This document shows, piece by piece, positions 52,883 to 61,004 of a DNA stretch of 64,000 nucleotides (position 1 is its first letter; each line of letters begins with the position of its first letter). This stretch comes from Hallella mizrahii. GTDB lineage: Bacteria > Bacteroidota > Bacteroidia > Bacteroidales > Bacteroidaceae. The stretch covers positions 1 through 64,000 of the forward strand of contig NZ_VUNG01000012.1 in assembly GCF_009695775.1 (NCBI RefSeq), given 5' to 3'. The translations under genes were made by a program, and so were the position numbers. The notes under the pieces were generated by a model, which saw nothing but the letters and a program-made list of their open reading frames with translations, did no database searches and was not told the DNA's origin.

Positions 52883-54037
52883 TTATTGTTCTTTTTTGCA
52901 TACCAGTCTCACTTTGTCGACGCAGAGCGTAGAGCCGATGGCTCCCTCAAACTGGTCACCATCGGCACTGGACGAGAAGACGATGGTGAGGCTGTAGCCG
53001 CGCTGCTTGAGCAGGTCGAGGTCGATGTCGCTGAGATAATTAAAGTCGATGGAGAACGGCGTCCACTCTTTTGTGGGTTTCACCATGCCCATGTCGGCAA
53101 TGGCGACGATCTGCGGACTTGTCTTTACATTGTCGCCGTAGAGCGTCACGGCGTTGCCTTGATCGTCGTGGTTGCGGTAGAGCACGGCGTAGATGGCAGC
53201 CTGGTCGGTGCGGTCAGCCACGGTGTTGCCCTTGGGATCCTGGAAGGTAGTTCCCGGCTGATAGGTATAGTAGCCCGTAAGCTTCATCGGCTGTCGGTCG
53301 AAGACCTGTCCGAAGTGTGTTGCCTTCATAGCATCTGTCAGCGCACTGGCCATGTCGAAGGTGCCGATGAAGAGGTTTCCGGCCGCGATGCGCTTGTTGA
53401 CCATCGCTCCGAAAGGTCCCGTGCTGCGTGTGGTGAGCTTCACGGCGGCACCGTCGTAGCCGTCGGCTAAAGGTGCCGTCGGGTATTCGTCGGGTTTGGC
53501 AGAGCCCATGCTGAGGCTGAAGCCTGGGTTGCCGTTGGCCCAGTCGCCGGCGCTGCTGCCATCGTTGCGCAGGATATGCCAGACATAATAATGTCCCTTC
53601 GGCTCCAGCTCATAGTGCTCGAAGTCGAATCTCACCGTGTCGTTGGTCATGCGTGCCATGGGTCTTACCTCCACGGTGTAGTTGCGGTGCCAGTGTCCGT
53701 CCTCCGAGACGACCTGGTAATACCATTTACCGCCTGTCGCATTGTCGACCTCGCTGCCGGTCATCACCGCTTTGGCACCCGGTGTCAGCTGCAATGTCGG
53801 CGTGAGCAGGCTGAGATCAGCCTCGTGGTCGCGTCTGACCTCAAAGGAGATGAGGCTGTCGGTGGACAGCACGTCGCGTGCCGTGTCGGACAGCTGATAG
53901 AAAGTAGCCAACGGGTTGTCGGTGTGCAGACTCACGTGCGTGATGTCGCACTCGCTGTTGAGCGGCTCCTCTTTGAAGCAGGAACTCAGCGTCAGCGTAG
54001 CAGCCAACAAGGGCAGAGTGTAGAAGTATCTTTTCAT
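52883..54037 (-). CDS. PCMD domain lipoprotein
   Basis: The 384-residue protein has a lipoprotein signal (LPLLAATLTLSSC, Cys at about 20). An N-terminal Ig-like stretch (about 25-125; PTLQLTPGAKAVMTG, VRPMARMTNDTVRFDFE) is followed by a C-terminal PCMD domain (YVWHILRNDGSSAGDWANGNPG, LTTRSTGPFGAMVNKRIAAGNLFIG, LCVDKVRLVCKKE). The order matches SusE-like or glycan-binding surface lipoproteins in position only; ligand is unknown. It is the first of three genes with short gaps. Confidence 0.85.
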   Translation of the reverse strand: MKRYFYTLPLLAATLTLSSCFKEEPLNSECDITHVSLHTDNPLATFYQLSDTARDVLSTDSLISFEVRRDHEADLSLLTPTLQLTPGAKAVMTGSEVDNATGGKWYYQVVSEDGHWHRNYTVEVRPMARMTNDTVRFDFEHYELEPKGHYYVWHILRNDGSSAGDWANGNPGFSLSMGSAKPDEYPTAPLADGYDGAAVKLTTRSTGPFGAMVNKRIAAGNLFIGTFDMASALTDAMKATHFGQVFDRQPMKLTGYYTYQPGTTFQDPKGNTVADRTDQAAIYAVLYRNHDDQGNAVTLYGDNVKTSPQIVAIADMGMVKPTKEWTPFSIDFNYLSDIDLDLLKQRGYSLTIVFSSSADGDQFEGAIGSTLCVDKVRLVCKKEQ

Positions 54038-54240
54038 TCCTTGAAAGTGTTATGTAATGGCATATATAGCCCGAAAACATCTACAAAGTTACACGTTTTT
54101 TATTTAAATGGATGTTACCAAAGGGATAATAGCGGTTAAAAGTATCTAATGCGGTTCATTTTGAATAATTTAAGCGACAAAAACAACGTCTTTTGCCATA
54201 AAATCGCTAATTTTGCAGAAACGTTTAATTCCGGAAATAC

Positions 54241-54996
54241 ATGAAGATAGCTTTGATTGGCTACGGCAAGATGGGACACATGATCGAGCAGATCGCCCTG
54301 GAGCGTGGCCACGAGATTGTTTGTAAGATTGATGTCAACAACCAGGACGACTTCGACAGCCCCGCCTTTGCGTCGGCCGACGTCGCCATAGAGTTCACAA
54401 ACCCCACGGCTGCCTACGGCAACTATCTGCGCGCTTTTGCCCACAACGTCAAGGTGGTGAGCGGCTCCACCGGCTGGATGAAAGACCACAAGGCTGATGT
54501 GGAGGCACTCTGCAAGGACGGCAAGCAGACGCTCTTTTGGGCCAGCAACTTCTCCATTGGCGTGGCGATCTTCTCGGCCGTCAATAAGTATCTGGCCAAA
54601 ATCATGAACCAGTTCCCACAGTACGACGTGAAGATGACCGAAACCCACCATATCCATAAGCTCGACGCACCGTCGGGCACCGCCATCACCTTGGCGGAGG
54701 ATATCATCGACAACCTCGACCGCAAGACATCGTGGAAGGCCGGCACCACCGTATGGGACGACGGACATGTCGACGGAACTGAGGACCACAAGGCCGATGA
54801 GCTGCTTGTCGACAGCATCCGCCACGACGAGGTGCCCGGCATCCATTCCATCGCTTACGACTCTGAGGCCGACTGCATCACCATCACCCACGACGCTCAC
54901 AGCCGCAAGGGCTTTGCCCTCGGTGCCGTGCTCGCCGCCGAGTTCACCAAAGACCATAAGGGACTGCTCACCACGAGCGATCTGTTTAAGTTCTAA
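54241..54996 (+). CDS. dapB: 4-hydroxy-tetrahydrodipicolinate reductase
   Basis: The 251-residue NAD(P)H-dependent reductase has a Rossmann start ALIGYGKMGHMIE, the signature ETHHIHKLDAPSGTA (DapB E-x-H-x2-K type) and a C-terminal FALGAVLAAEF. It acts in lysine and diaminopimelate synthesis. A -7 box TAATTTTG is at 54208-54215. It is followed after 24 bp by lepB, the conserved Bacteroidota order dapB-lepB-S26-WbqC. Confidence 0.95.
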   Translation: MKIALIGYGKMGHMIEQIALERGHEIVCKIDVNNQDDFDSPAFASADVAIEFTNPTAAYGNYLRAFAHNVKVVSGSTGWMKDHKADVEALCKDGKQTLFWASNFSIGVAIFSAVNKYLAKIMNQFPQYDVKMTETHHIHKLDAPSGTAITLAEDIIDNLDRKTSWKAGTTVWDDGHVDGTEDHKADELLVDSIRHDEVPGIHSIAYDSEADCITITHDAHSRKGFALGAVLAAEFTKDHKGLLTTSDLFKF

Positions 54997-55020
54997 AACC
55001 GTTATCCAATAACAAAAGAA

Positions 55021-56466
55021 ATGATCGATAAGGAAAAAGCTAAGATGAACATGAAGAAGCAGTGGATCAAGTTTGGCGTGGTCACTGCCCTCTATCTGCT
55101 CTTCCTCCTGTGGGTGAAGAGCTGGCTGGGACTGATCGTCGTCCCGTTCATCTTCGATAACTATATCACCAAGAAGATTCGCTGGACCTGGTGGAAGGAC
55201 GCCGAGGGTCCCGTGCGCTTCATCATGAGCTGGGTCGACGCGCTGGTCTTCGCCCTCGTGGCCGTGTACTTCATCAACCTCTTTGCTTTCCAGAACTACG
55301 TCATCCCGTCGAGTTCCCTGGAGAAGAGCTTGCTCACGGGCGACTACCTCTTTGTTTCCAAGCTCAGCTACGGTCCCCGTATCCCTGAGACACCGCTTAC
55401 CATGCCGCTCACGCAGCACACGCTGCCCATCATACACACCAAGAGCTACGTCGAGTGGCCGCATTGGGACTACCGCCGCGTGAAGGGGCTTGGCCATGTG
55501 AAGCTCAACGACATCGTGGTCTTCAACTATCCTGCCGGTGACACCATTCTCACCGAAGACCAGTTCGCCAACAGTTACTACACGATGTGCTACGACTTTG
55601 GTACGGAGCTCTACCAAGCCCAGAACCCCAATCCCGTCAATCCGGCTACACTCAACCGTCAGGGACAGCTCGACTACTTCAATATGATCTATAACCTGGG
55701 ACGGGAATATATCGTGCAGAATCCGGTGAAGTATGGCATGATCGACCATCGTCCCACCGACCGCCGCGAGAACTATGTCAAGCGCTGCGTCGGTTTGCCG
55801 GGTCAGACCCTGCAGATCAAAAACCGTATCGTCTACCTCGATGGCAAGCCCAACAAGGAGCCCGACAACGTACAGTACTTCTATTATGTCAAGCTCAAGC
55901 GTGACCTGCCCGACGACGTGCTGAAAGATTTGGGCATCTCCATGGAAGACCTGGGATATCTCAACCAGGGCGGTGCCATGCCGCTGACCAAGCGCGCTGT
56001 GAACTATCTCTCCCACCGCAAGGATCTCGTAGCCAGCATCCACATCGTCAACGACGCAGTCACCGGCGATCTCTATCCGATGAACATGGTCACAGGATGG
56101 ACACGCGACAACTACGGACCGATCTGGATCCCGAAGAAAGGAGCCACTCTCAAGCTCACCATGGACAACATTGCCATCTATGAGCGACCCATCCGTGTCT
56201 ATGAGCACAACCAACTGGTGGTGAAAAACAACCGCATCTATATCAACGGCAAGCCTGCCAACAGCTATACATTCAAGATGGACTACTACTGGATGATGGG
56301 TGACAACCGCCACAACTCCGAGGACTCTCGCTACTGGGGCTTTGTGCCGGAAGACCATATCGTGGGCAAGCCCATCTTCATCTGGTGGAGTTCCGATCCC
56401 GACCGCCATGGTTTCAGTGGCATCCGATGGAACCGCCTCTTCCGCTGGGTAGACAACATCAAATAA
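55021..56466 (+). CDS. lepB: Signal peptidase I
   Basis: The 481-residue form is longer than the E. coli enzyme, as usual in Bacteroidales. It has N-terminal membrane helices (about 15-45 and 65-85), the Ser-containing VIPSSSLEKSLLTGDYLF, and the catalytic Lys region RENYVKRCVGLPGQTL. A large insert precedes the C-terminal YWMMGDNRHNSEDSRYWGFV. It removes signal peptides at the periplasmic face. A terminator-like hairpin follows at 56475. Confidence 0.95.
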   Translation: MIDKEKAKMNMKKQWIKFGVVTALYLLFLLWVKSWLGLIVVPFIFDNYITKKIRWTWWKDAEGPVRFIMSWVDALVFALVAVYFINLFAFQNYVIPSSSLEKSLLTGDYLFVSKLSYGPRIPETPLTMPLTQHTLPIIHTKSYVEWPHWDYRRVKGLGHVKLNDIVVFNYPAGDTILTEDQFANSYYTMCYDFGTELYQAQNPNPVNPATLNRQGQLDYFNMIYNLGREYIVQNPVKYGMIDHRPTDRRENYVKRCVGLPGQTLQIKNRIVYLDGKPNKEPDNVQYFYYVKLKRDLPDDVLKDLGISMEDLGYLNQGGAMPLTKRAVNYLSHRKDLVASIHIVNDAVTGDLYPMNMVTGWTRDNYGPIWIPKKGATLKLTMDNIAIYERPIRVYEHNQLVVKNNRIYINGKPANSYTFKMDYYWMMGDNRHNSEDSRYWGFVPEDHIVGKPIFIWWSSDPDRHGFSGIRWNRLFRWVDNIK

Positions 56467-56474
56467 TATCGGAC

Positions 56475-56518
56475 AGCCATGACACGCCCCTCGCGGCGTG
56501 CCGTGGCTCTTCCGTTTT
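56475..56518 (+). terminator. Hairpin between lepB and the S26-like gene
   Basis: A 14-bp imperfect stem (56475-56488 with 56495-56508; AGCCA.G.CACGCC type) is followed by CTTCCGTTTTT. It may attenuate transcription into the next gene. Confidence 0.65.
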
Positions 56519-56546
56519 TGTTCACTCCTTATTATATATATAGATC

Positions 56547-56975
56547 TTGCTGAAGCAAACGCTGAAATTTGTCATTGCGCTGTGTGTAGCCACTGCTTTC
56601 ATGGTGGCCGTGCATGCCTTTGCCTTTGCCGTCTGCACACTTCCTACAGGGTTCGGTAACGAGTACCATAAGGGCGATCGTGTGGTGGTGAACAAGCTCG
56701 TGCGTGACAGTTTTCGTCGGGGCGATCTGGTGCTGTACTATCCCGACTGGCGCGTCACCAGCCGCTATGCCGACAGTCCGATGAATATCGGACGCATAGA
56801 AGCCATCCCCGGCGACACCATCCGGCTGGGCAAGGACCGCTTCCGCATTCCTCTGCGCTGCTGCCATAAGTGCCGTTGCATGGACTGCAAGCTCTATCTC
56901 GTCAATACCGGGCAAGGACAGACCCTCGTGCATCTCCATCAGATCGTGGGAAAGGCCTACCGACTCACGCCATAA
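56547..56975 (+). CDS. S26 peptidase-like protein lacking catalytic residues
   Basis: The 142-residue protein starts at a TTG (56547) and has one membrane helix (about 7-30). Its S26 fold is aligned to lepB by KGDRVVVNKL, RGDLVLYYPD and IEAIPGDTIRL. At the nucleophile position lepB has PSSSL but this protein has LPTGFGNE; at the catalytic Lys (YVKR) it has NIGR. Both are therefore missing. A Cys cluster CCHKCRCMDC is inserted near residues 109-118. It is probably a non-enzymatic partner of lepB or a lineage-specific protein. Confidence 0.7.
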   Translation: MLKQTLKFVIALCVATAFMVAVHAFAFAVCTLPTGFGNEYHKGDRVVVNKLVRDSFRRGDLVLYYPDWRVTSRYADSPMNIGRIEAIPGDTIRLGKDRFRIPLRCCHKCRCMDCKLYLVNTGQGQTLVHLHQIVGKAYRLTP

Positions 56976-56995
56976 AGCGCCTTGCGGTTTCGTAC

Positions 56996-57099
56996 CGCGT
57001 CTTGCCTTCTGTGTGCCGCGTCTTGTCTTCTGTGTGCCGCGTCTTGCCTTCTGTGTGCCGCGTCTTGCCTTCTGTGTGTCGCGTCTTGCCTTTGTGTGC
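56996..57099. repeat. Tandem array, five 21-bp units, before the WbqC-like gene
   Basis: Units CGCGTCTTGCCTTCTGTGTG plus C start at 56996, 57017, 57038, 57059 and 57080 with few changes; the last is 20 bp. The array starts 20 bp after the S26-like stop. An open frame runs through it, but the encoded Cys/Leu-Arg repeats are not part of the next protein. Confidence 0.92.
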
Positions 57100-57216
57100 A
57101 ACCGTTGGGTTTGCCGCTGTTGTGCAGCGGCCCAGTGCTTGCCTTGCCGCAGCCCAGTTCTTGCCTCGCCGCAGTCTTCCTGCTTTCATTCATCCTTCAT
57201 CATTTATCACTCAGCA

Positions 57217-57891
57217 TTGAACACTCTTCTTTCCGCCACATACTTTGGCCCCGTACAATGGTATCAGAAGCTCAACAGATCGGGGCTGTGCTATATCGAG
57301 CAGCATGACAACTTCATCAAGCAGACCTACCGCAACCGCTGTGTCATCGCCACGACACAGGGCACACAAGCCCTTACCGTCCCTATCGAGCGCTACGACG
57401 GACTGAAATGCGAGATGCGTGACATACGCATCAGCGACCACGGTGCCTGGCGTCATCTCCACTGGAATGCCCTCGTCTCTGCCTACGGCGAGAGCCCCTT
57501 CTTTGAGTTCTATGCCGACGACCTACGGCCGTTCTTCGAAAAGAGGTGGCAGTTTCTCTATGACTACGACCTTGCCATCACCGAGAAGATGTGCGAGCTG
57601 TTGGATATCCATCCCACGTTGAGACGTACAGAAGAATACATCAAATTGCCCGATTCCACCGCTGGTGATAACACAAAAGCCGCTTTGATACCTTCCGATG
57701 GAATCGCTGGTAATCTCATGCAATGGGCCGACTACCGTGAAGTCATCCGTCCGAAGCATCCATTGCCCGACGCAGACTTTCAGCCCCGCCCTTATTATCA
57801 GGTCTACAAGCAGAAGTTCGGCTTCCAGCCTAACCTCAGCATTCTCGACCTGCTGTTTAATGAAGGCAACGAAGCCGTGCTTTTCCTTTGA
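57217..57891 (+). CDS. WbqC-family protein
   Basis: From a TTG at 57217 (NTLLSATYFGPVQWYQKL) the product has 224 residues, the expected WbqC-like length. Family marks are YFGPVQWY, IEQHDNFIKQTYRNRC, LTVPIERYDG and PYYQVYKQKFGFQPNLSILDLLFNEG. WbqC-like proteins occur in glycan or O-antigen contexts; the activity is not defined. The frame stays open upstream to 57013 through the tandem array, which is not credible as protein. Confidence 0.85.
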   Translation: MNTLLSATYFGPVQWYQKLNRSGLCYIEQHDNFIKQTYRNRCVIATTQGTQALTVPIERYDGLKCEMRDIRISDHGAWRHLHWNALVSAYGESPFFEFYADDLRPFFEKRWQFLYDYDLAITEKMCELLDIHPTLRRTEEYIKLPDSTAGDNTKAALIPSDGIAGNLMQWADYREVIRPKHPLPDADFQPRPYYQVYKQKFGFQPNLSILDLLFNEGNEAVLFL

Positions 57892-58297
57892 TGTTTTTTC
57901 TGACAAAAGTAGTGCCGCGCGGACTTTCAATCTAGAGAAAGCGGCATAGTTGAAAAACGCAAAAAGCAAGGTGAAAACAGCAAAATTACTAAATGAAATG
58001 ATGAAAACAGTGAGATGAGCGATACAAATCAGTTGTTTTACTTGATAAAACCATTGAGTTGTGAAGGTCAAATCACTGAGATGACACGATGAAAAAGGTA
58101 CTTTGACACAAAATTCTCTAGAGAATTTTTGCTCAAAGTACCTTTTTGTGTTTGCAAGAAAAGTGTGGTTTTTATAACTTGTTGTGTCTTAGTGATTTAC
58201 AAAAAGCTGCCAAAATTCGCGAAATTCGGCCCGAGGAGAGTGTCGTTTCAGAAAATCGCCTGCATTTGGGCGGAAAAATGTCAGTTTATCCAACAAA
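57892..58297. other. Convergent intergenic region with dispersed repeat copy B
   Basis: No gene is supported here. Most of it (about 57,990-58,290) is the reverse-oriented copy of the element at 27,040-27,330. Its palindrome around AATTCTCTAGAGAATT (58092-58147, about 28-bp arms with three mismatches) carries GGTACTTTGA/TCAAAGTACC arms and could also end both convergent transcripts. Confidence 0.65.
57990..58290 (-). repeat. Dispersed palindromic element, copy B
   Basis: Read on the reverse strand it shows AAACTGACATTTTT, a GAATTTCGCGAA block, AGTTATAAAAACC and the AATTCTCTAGAGAATT palindrome. TCATCTCAGTGATTTGA then follows, in the same order as copy A at 27,040-27,330. Confidence 0.65.
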
Positions 58298-59674
58298 TTA
58301 TTTATATATCAACGTGGTCCACCTCTCCGGTGCCATGATGTCCGCAGCCACCTGCTGGATCTGTTCCGACGTCACGGCGTCGATTTTCTCGTAGAGCGCG
58401 GTGATGTCTTTCTCCCAACCATAGTGGAGGAAGCTCTTGCCAAAGTCCAGGGCAAAGTTCTCACGATTGTCGCATGCCACACCGATCTGCCCTTTGATCT
58501 GTTTCTTCGCAGCGTGGAGCTGTCGCTCGGTCAACGGCTTGTCGATGAACTTCTCCACCACGCCGCGTGTCAGCCGGAGGCATCGTTTGATGTCGTGCTC
58601 ATCACAACCGAAGTATATGCTCCATATTCCCGTGTCGCCATAGCTGACCATTGTACTCTCCACAGTATAGACGAGTCCGTTGCGCTCTCGCAGTGCGAGG
58701 TTGAGCTTAGCGTTCATTCCCGGTCCGCCGATGATGTTGTTGAGCAGATAGAGTGCTATTCGGCGGCTGTCATGCACGTCGTAAGCTCTGTGACCGACCA
58801 TCACATGAGCCTGATGTGTCTGTTTATCAATGATATACGTGCTGTTTGATAACAATTCATCTTTTTGTCGCAGTTTGCCTTCCGGGGCGCTTTCTGCCTT
58901 TTCTTCTTTTTGTCGCAGAAGACCGGTGGCGGTGTCTTGCCCCTCTTCTTCTTTTTGTCGCAGTGGGTCGGTTGGGGTGGATGACGTCATGGATAAGGAA
59001 GAGACTGGAGAAAGTAGCAGCCGGTCTTGATCTGCACCCTTTTGAGCTTTCAAGTCCTTCGTTGCTTTGTCGATCAGACGCACGAGGCGATGGAAATCCA
59101 CGTCACCGTAGGCGAAGAAGATCGCATTGTCAGGTCGGTAGTAGCGGTGCGTAAAGCGCTGAGCGTCAGCTGTGGTATAGCTGCGCACACGGTCGGCAGT
59201 GCCGAGAATGTTATGGCCTAAGGGGTGGCCACGGAAGATGAGGTTTTCAAACTCGTCGTAGATGAGTTCGGCGGGCGAGTCGTTGTAGCTCTCGATCTCG
59301 TCACAGATGACTTCCACCTCCTTGTCGATTTCCTGCTGGGGATAGGTAGAGTGGAAGACGATGTCGGTGAGCAGATCCACGGCCCTGGGCATGTGGTCCT
59401 TGAGGATAGCGGCATAGTAGGTGGTGTCCTCCTTGTTGGTGAACGCGTTGAGGTCCCCGCCGACACTCTCCAGACAGTTGAGTATCTCGAGTGCGTGTCG
59501 TCGCTGAGTGCCCTTGAAGGTAGTGTGCTCGCAGAAGTGCGCGAGCCCCTCTTCGCCGGGAGCTTCGTTGCGTGAGCCGGCGTTGATCTGATAGCCGCAG
59601 TAGACCACGGGTGCTGTGGAGGGCAGATGGATGATGCGCAGTCCGTTGGACAGCGTAAAGGTGTTATATTTCAT
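58298..59674 (-). CDS. M16-family zinc peptidase with repeat insert
   Basis: From the ATG at 59674 (MKYNTFTLSNGLRIIHLPS), the protein has 458-459 residues. The zinc motif is HFCEHTTFKGT (HxxEH) with downstream Glu in EVEVICDEIESY, as in M16 peptidases that degrade small peptides. A second, catalytically silent half follows. Between them (around residues 230-275) is a hydrophilic insert with the repeated motif LRQKEE every 15 residues, encoded by a 45-bp tandem repeat. The insert is the reason the protein is longer than the roughly 410 residues expected. Confidence 0.88.
   Translation of the reverse strand: MKYNTFTLSNGLRIIHLPSTAPVVYCGYQINAGSRNEAPGEEGLAHFCEHTTFKGTQRRHALEILNCLESVGGDLNAFTNKEDTTYYAAILKDHMPRAVDLLTDIVFHSTYPQQEIDKEVEVICDEIESYNDSPAELIYDEFENLIFRGHPLGHNILGTADRVRSYTTADAQRFTHRYYRPDNAIFFAYGDVDFHRLVRLIDKATKDLKAQKGADQDRLLLSPVSSLSMTSSTPTDPLRQKEEEGQDTATGLLRQKEEKAESAPEGKLRQKDELLSNSTYIIDKQTHQAHVMVGHRAYDVHDSRRIALYLLNNIIGGPGMNAKLNLALRERNGLVYTVESTMVSYGDTGIWSIYFGCDEHDIKRCLRLTRGVVEKFIDKPLTERQLHAAKKQIKGQIGVACDNRENFALDFGKSFLHYGWEKDITALYEKIDAVTSEQIQQVAADIMAPERWTTLIYK
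58861..58968. repeat. In-frame 45-bp tandem repeat inside the M16 peptidase gene
   Basis: CTTTTTGTCGCAG recurs at 58861, 58906 and 58951, exactly 45 bp apart. It translates on the reverse strand to LRQKEE or LRQKDE every 15 residues. Confidence 0.9.
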
Positions 59675-59701
59675 TTCGCCTGCAAAAATACGCAAAATCC
59701 C

Positions 59702-59732
59702 TTTGAATTATGCTATATTTTTCGGATATTTG
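59702..59732 (+). promoter_or_regulatory. Promoter of the sugar kinase gene
   Basis: TTTG (59702-59705), a 19-bp spacer and GATATTTG (59725-59732), one mismatch to TAnnTTTG. Confidence 0.5.
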
Positions 59733-59770
59733 CACTTTGAAAATCACCCCAAAGAAAATATATACTAAGT

Positions 59771-60718
59771 ATGCGAAAAGTAATAGGAATAGGAGAGACC
59801 GTGCTTGACATCATCTTCAAGCACAAGCAGCCCATCGGTGCTTATCCCGGCGGCTCGTCGTTCAATGCCATCATCTCGTTGGCTCGTTCGGGCGTGAACA
59901 CCACATTCATCAGTGAAACCGGCAATGACCTCGTTGGACAGAATATCCTTTGTTTTCTCAAAGACAATGGCGTGGACACTGCCAACGTCAATATCTTCCC
60001 GGAGTCGAAGTCGCCGGTATCGCTTGCCTTCCTTGACGACAACAACGACGCGCAGTACATCTTCTATAAAGACCACCCTCACGATCAGCTTGACTTTGTC
60101 TATCCTGACATCCAGCCCGACGACATCGTTGTCTTCGGCTCGTTCTTTGCCGTCAACCCCGTCATCCGTCCGCAGATCGTCGGACTGCTTGACTATGCGC
60201 GCAATCATGGTGCCATCATCTACTACGACGTCAACTTTCGGTCGTCACACCGCGACGAGGTGATGAAGATCACGCCCAACTATCTCGAGAATCTCGAGTA
60301 TGCCGACATCGTGCGCGGCAGTCACGAGGACTTTGAAGTGCTCTACAAGCTCAGCGATCCCGACAAAGTCTACAACTCCGAGATCTCGTTCTATTGCAAG
60401 AAGTTCATCTACACTCAGGGAGCCCGCCCTGTGGAGCTTCGCGCCGACGGCGGTTTTCGCAAGAGCTATCCGGCCATCGAGACACCGACGGTCAGCACGG
60501 TGGGCGCCGGCGACAACTTCAATGCCGGACTCATCTATGGTATGGTGAAATATGGTATCACGCGTGAGGATATCGAGCGCGGGCTCACCGAGGAGCAGTG
60601 GGACAGCATCATCGCCTGTGCCCAGGAGTTCTCCGCGGCAGCTTGTCAGAGCATTTATAACTACATCTCCAAGGAGTTTGGCGAAGAGAAACGTCGGCAG
60701 CTCGGCCAAAAAGCATAG
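59771..60718 (+). CDS. PfkB-family carbohydrate kinase
   Basis: The 315-residue ribokinase-fold kinase has the N-terminal GIGETVLDII and GAYPGGSSFNAIISLARSG and the C-terminal PfkB signature VSTVGAGDNFNAGLIYG with the catalytic Asp in GAGD. It probably phosphorylates fructose or a related sugar; the exact substrate is not evident. It is monocistronic between its promoter and the terminator at 60805. Confidence 0.9.
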   Translation: MRKVIGIGETVLDIIFKHKQPIGAYPGGSSFNAIISLARSGVNTTFISETGNDLVGQNILCFLKDNGVDTANVNIFPESKSPVSLAFLDDNNDAQYIFYKDHPHDQLDFVYPDIQPDDIVVFGSFFAVNPVIRPQIVGLLDYARNHGAIIYYDVNFRSSHRDEVMKITPNYLENLEYADIVRGSHEDFEVLYKLSDPDKVYNSEISFYCKKFIYTQGARPVELRADGGFRKSYPAIETPTVSTVGAGDNFNAGLIYGMVKYGITREDIERGLTEEQWDSIIACAQEFSAAACQSIYNYISKEFGEEKRRQLGQKA

Positions 60719-60804
60719 GGAAGGGCGGCGGACAACCGTCAGTCTTTCTCTGTCATCAGCCCCGGCATATGTCTTGCCACTATGTTGGGGCGGTGTCGGA
60801 ATCC

Positions 60805-60850
60805 AGCATGATGCATCGTAAGGTTTTTGGCGGGGCATCATGCTTTTTTT
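60805..60850 (+). terminator. Terminator of the sugar kinase gene
   Basis: A perfect 10-bp stem AGCATGATGC (60805-60814) with GCATCATGCT (60835-60844), then TTTTTT. Confidence 0.8.
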
Positions 60851-60923
60851 CTTCTTCCTGTCGTGGCAATTTCGTCAAAGAGCGGAAGACATTAATAAAA
60901 AAGAATAAATTTCCGCGCTGCAA

Positions 60924-60955
60924 TTTGCTTATGTCCTATAAAAGAGGTATATTTG
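60924..60955 (+). promoter_or_regulatory. Promoter of pnp
   Basis: TTTG (60924-60927), a 20-bp spacer and TATATTTG (60948-60955), an exact consensus match, 49 bp before the start codon. Confidence 0.75.
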
Positions 60956-61004
60956 CACGATTTATTTTGATGTTTGTACAAAAACGAAGTTTTTTAGATT
61001 TTAG

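Noticed and set aside
54136..56409. 757-codon reverse-strand open frame
   Set aside because: It is antisense to dapB and lepB, whose motifs are complete; long antisense frames are expected in this GC-richer codon usage.
57013..57216. N-terminal extension of the WbqC-like protein with RLAFCVP repeats
   Set aside because: Encoded entirely by the intergenic tandem array; WbqC homology begins at 57217.
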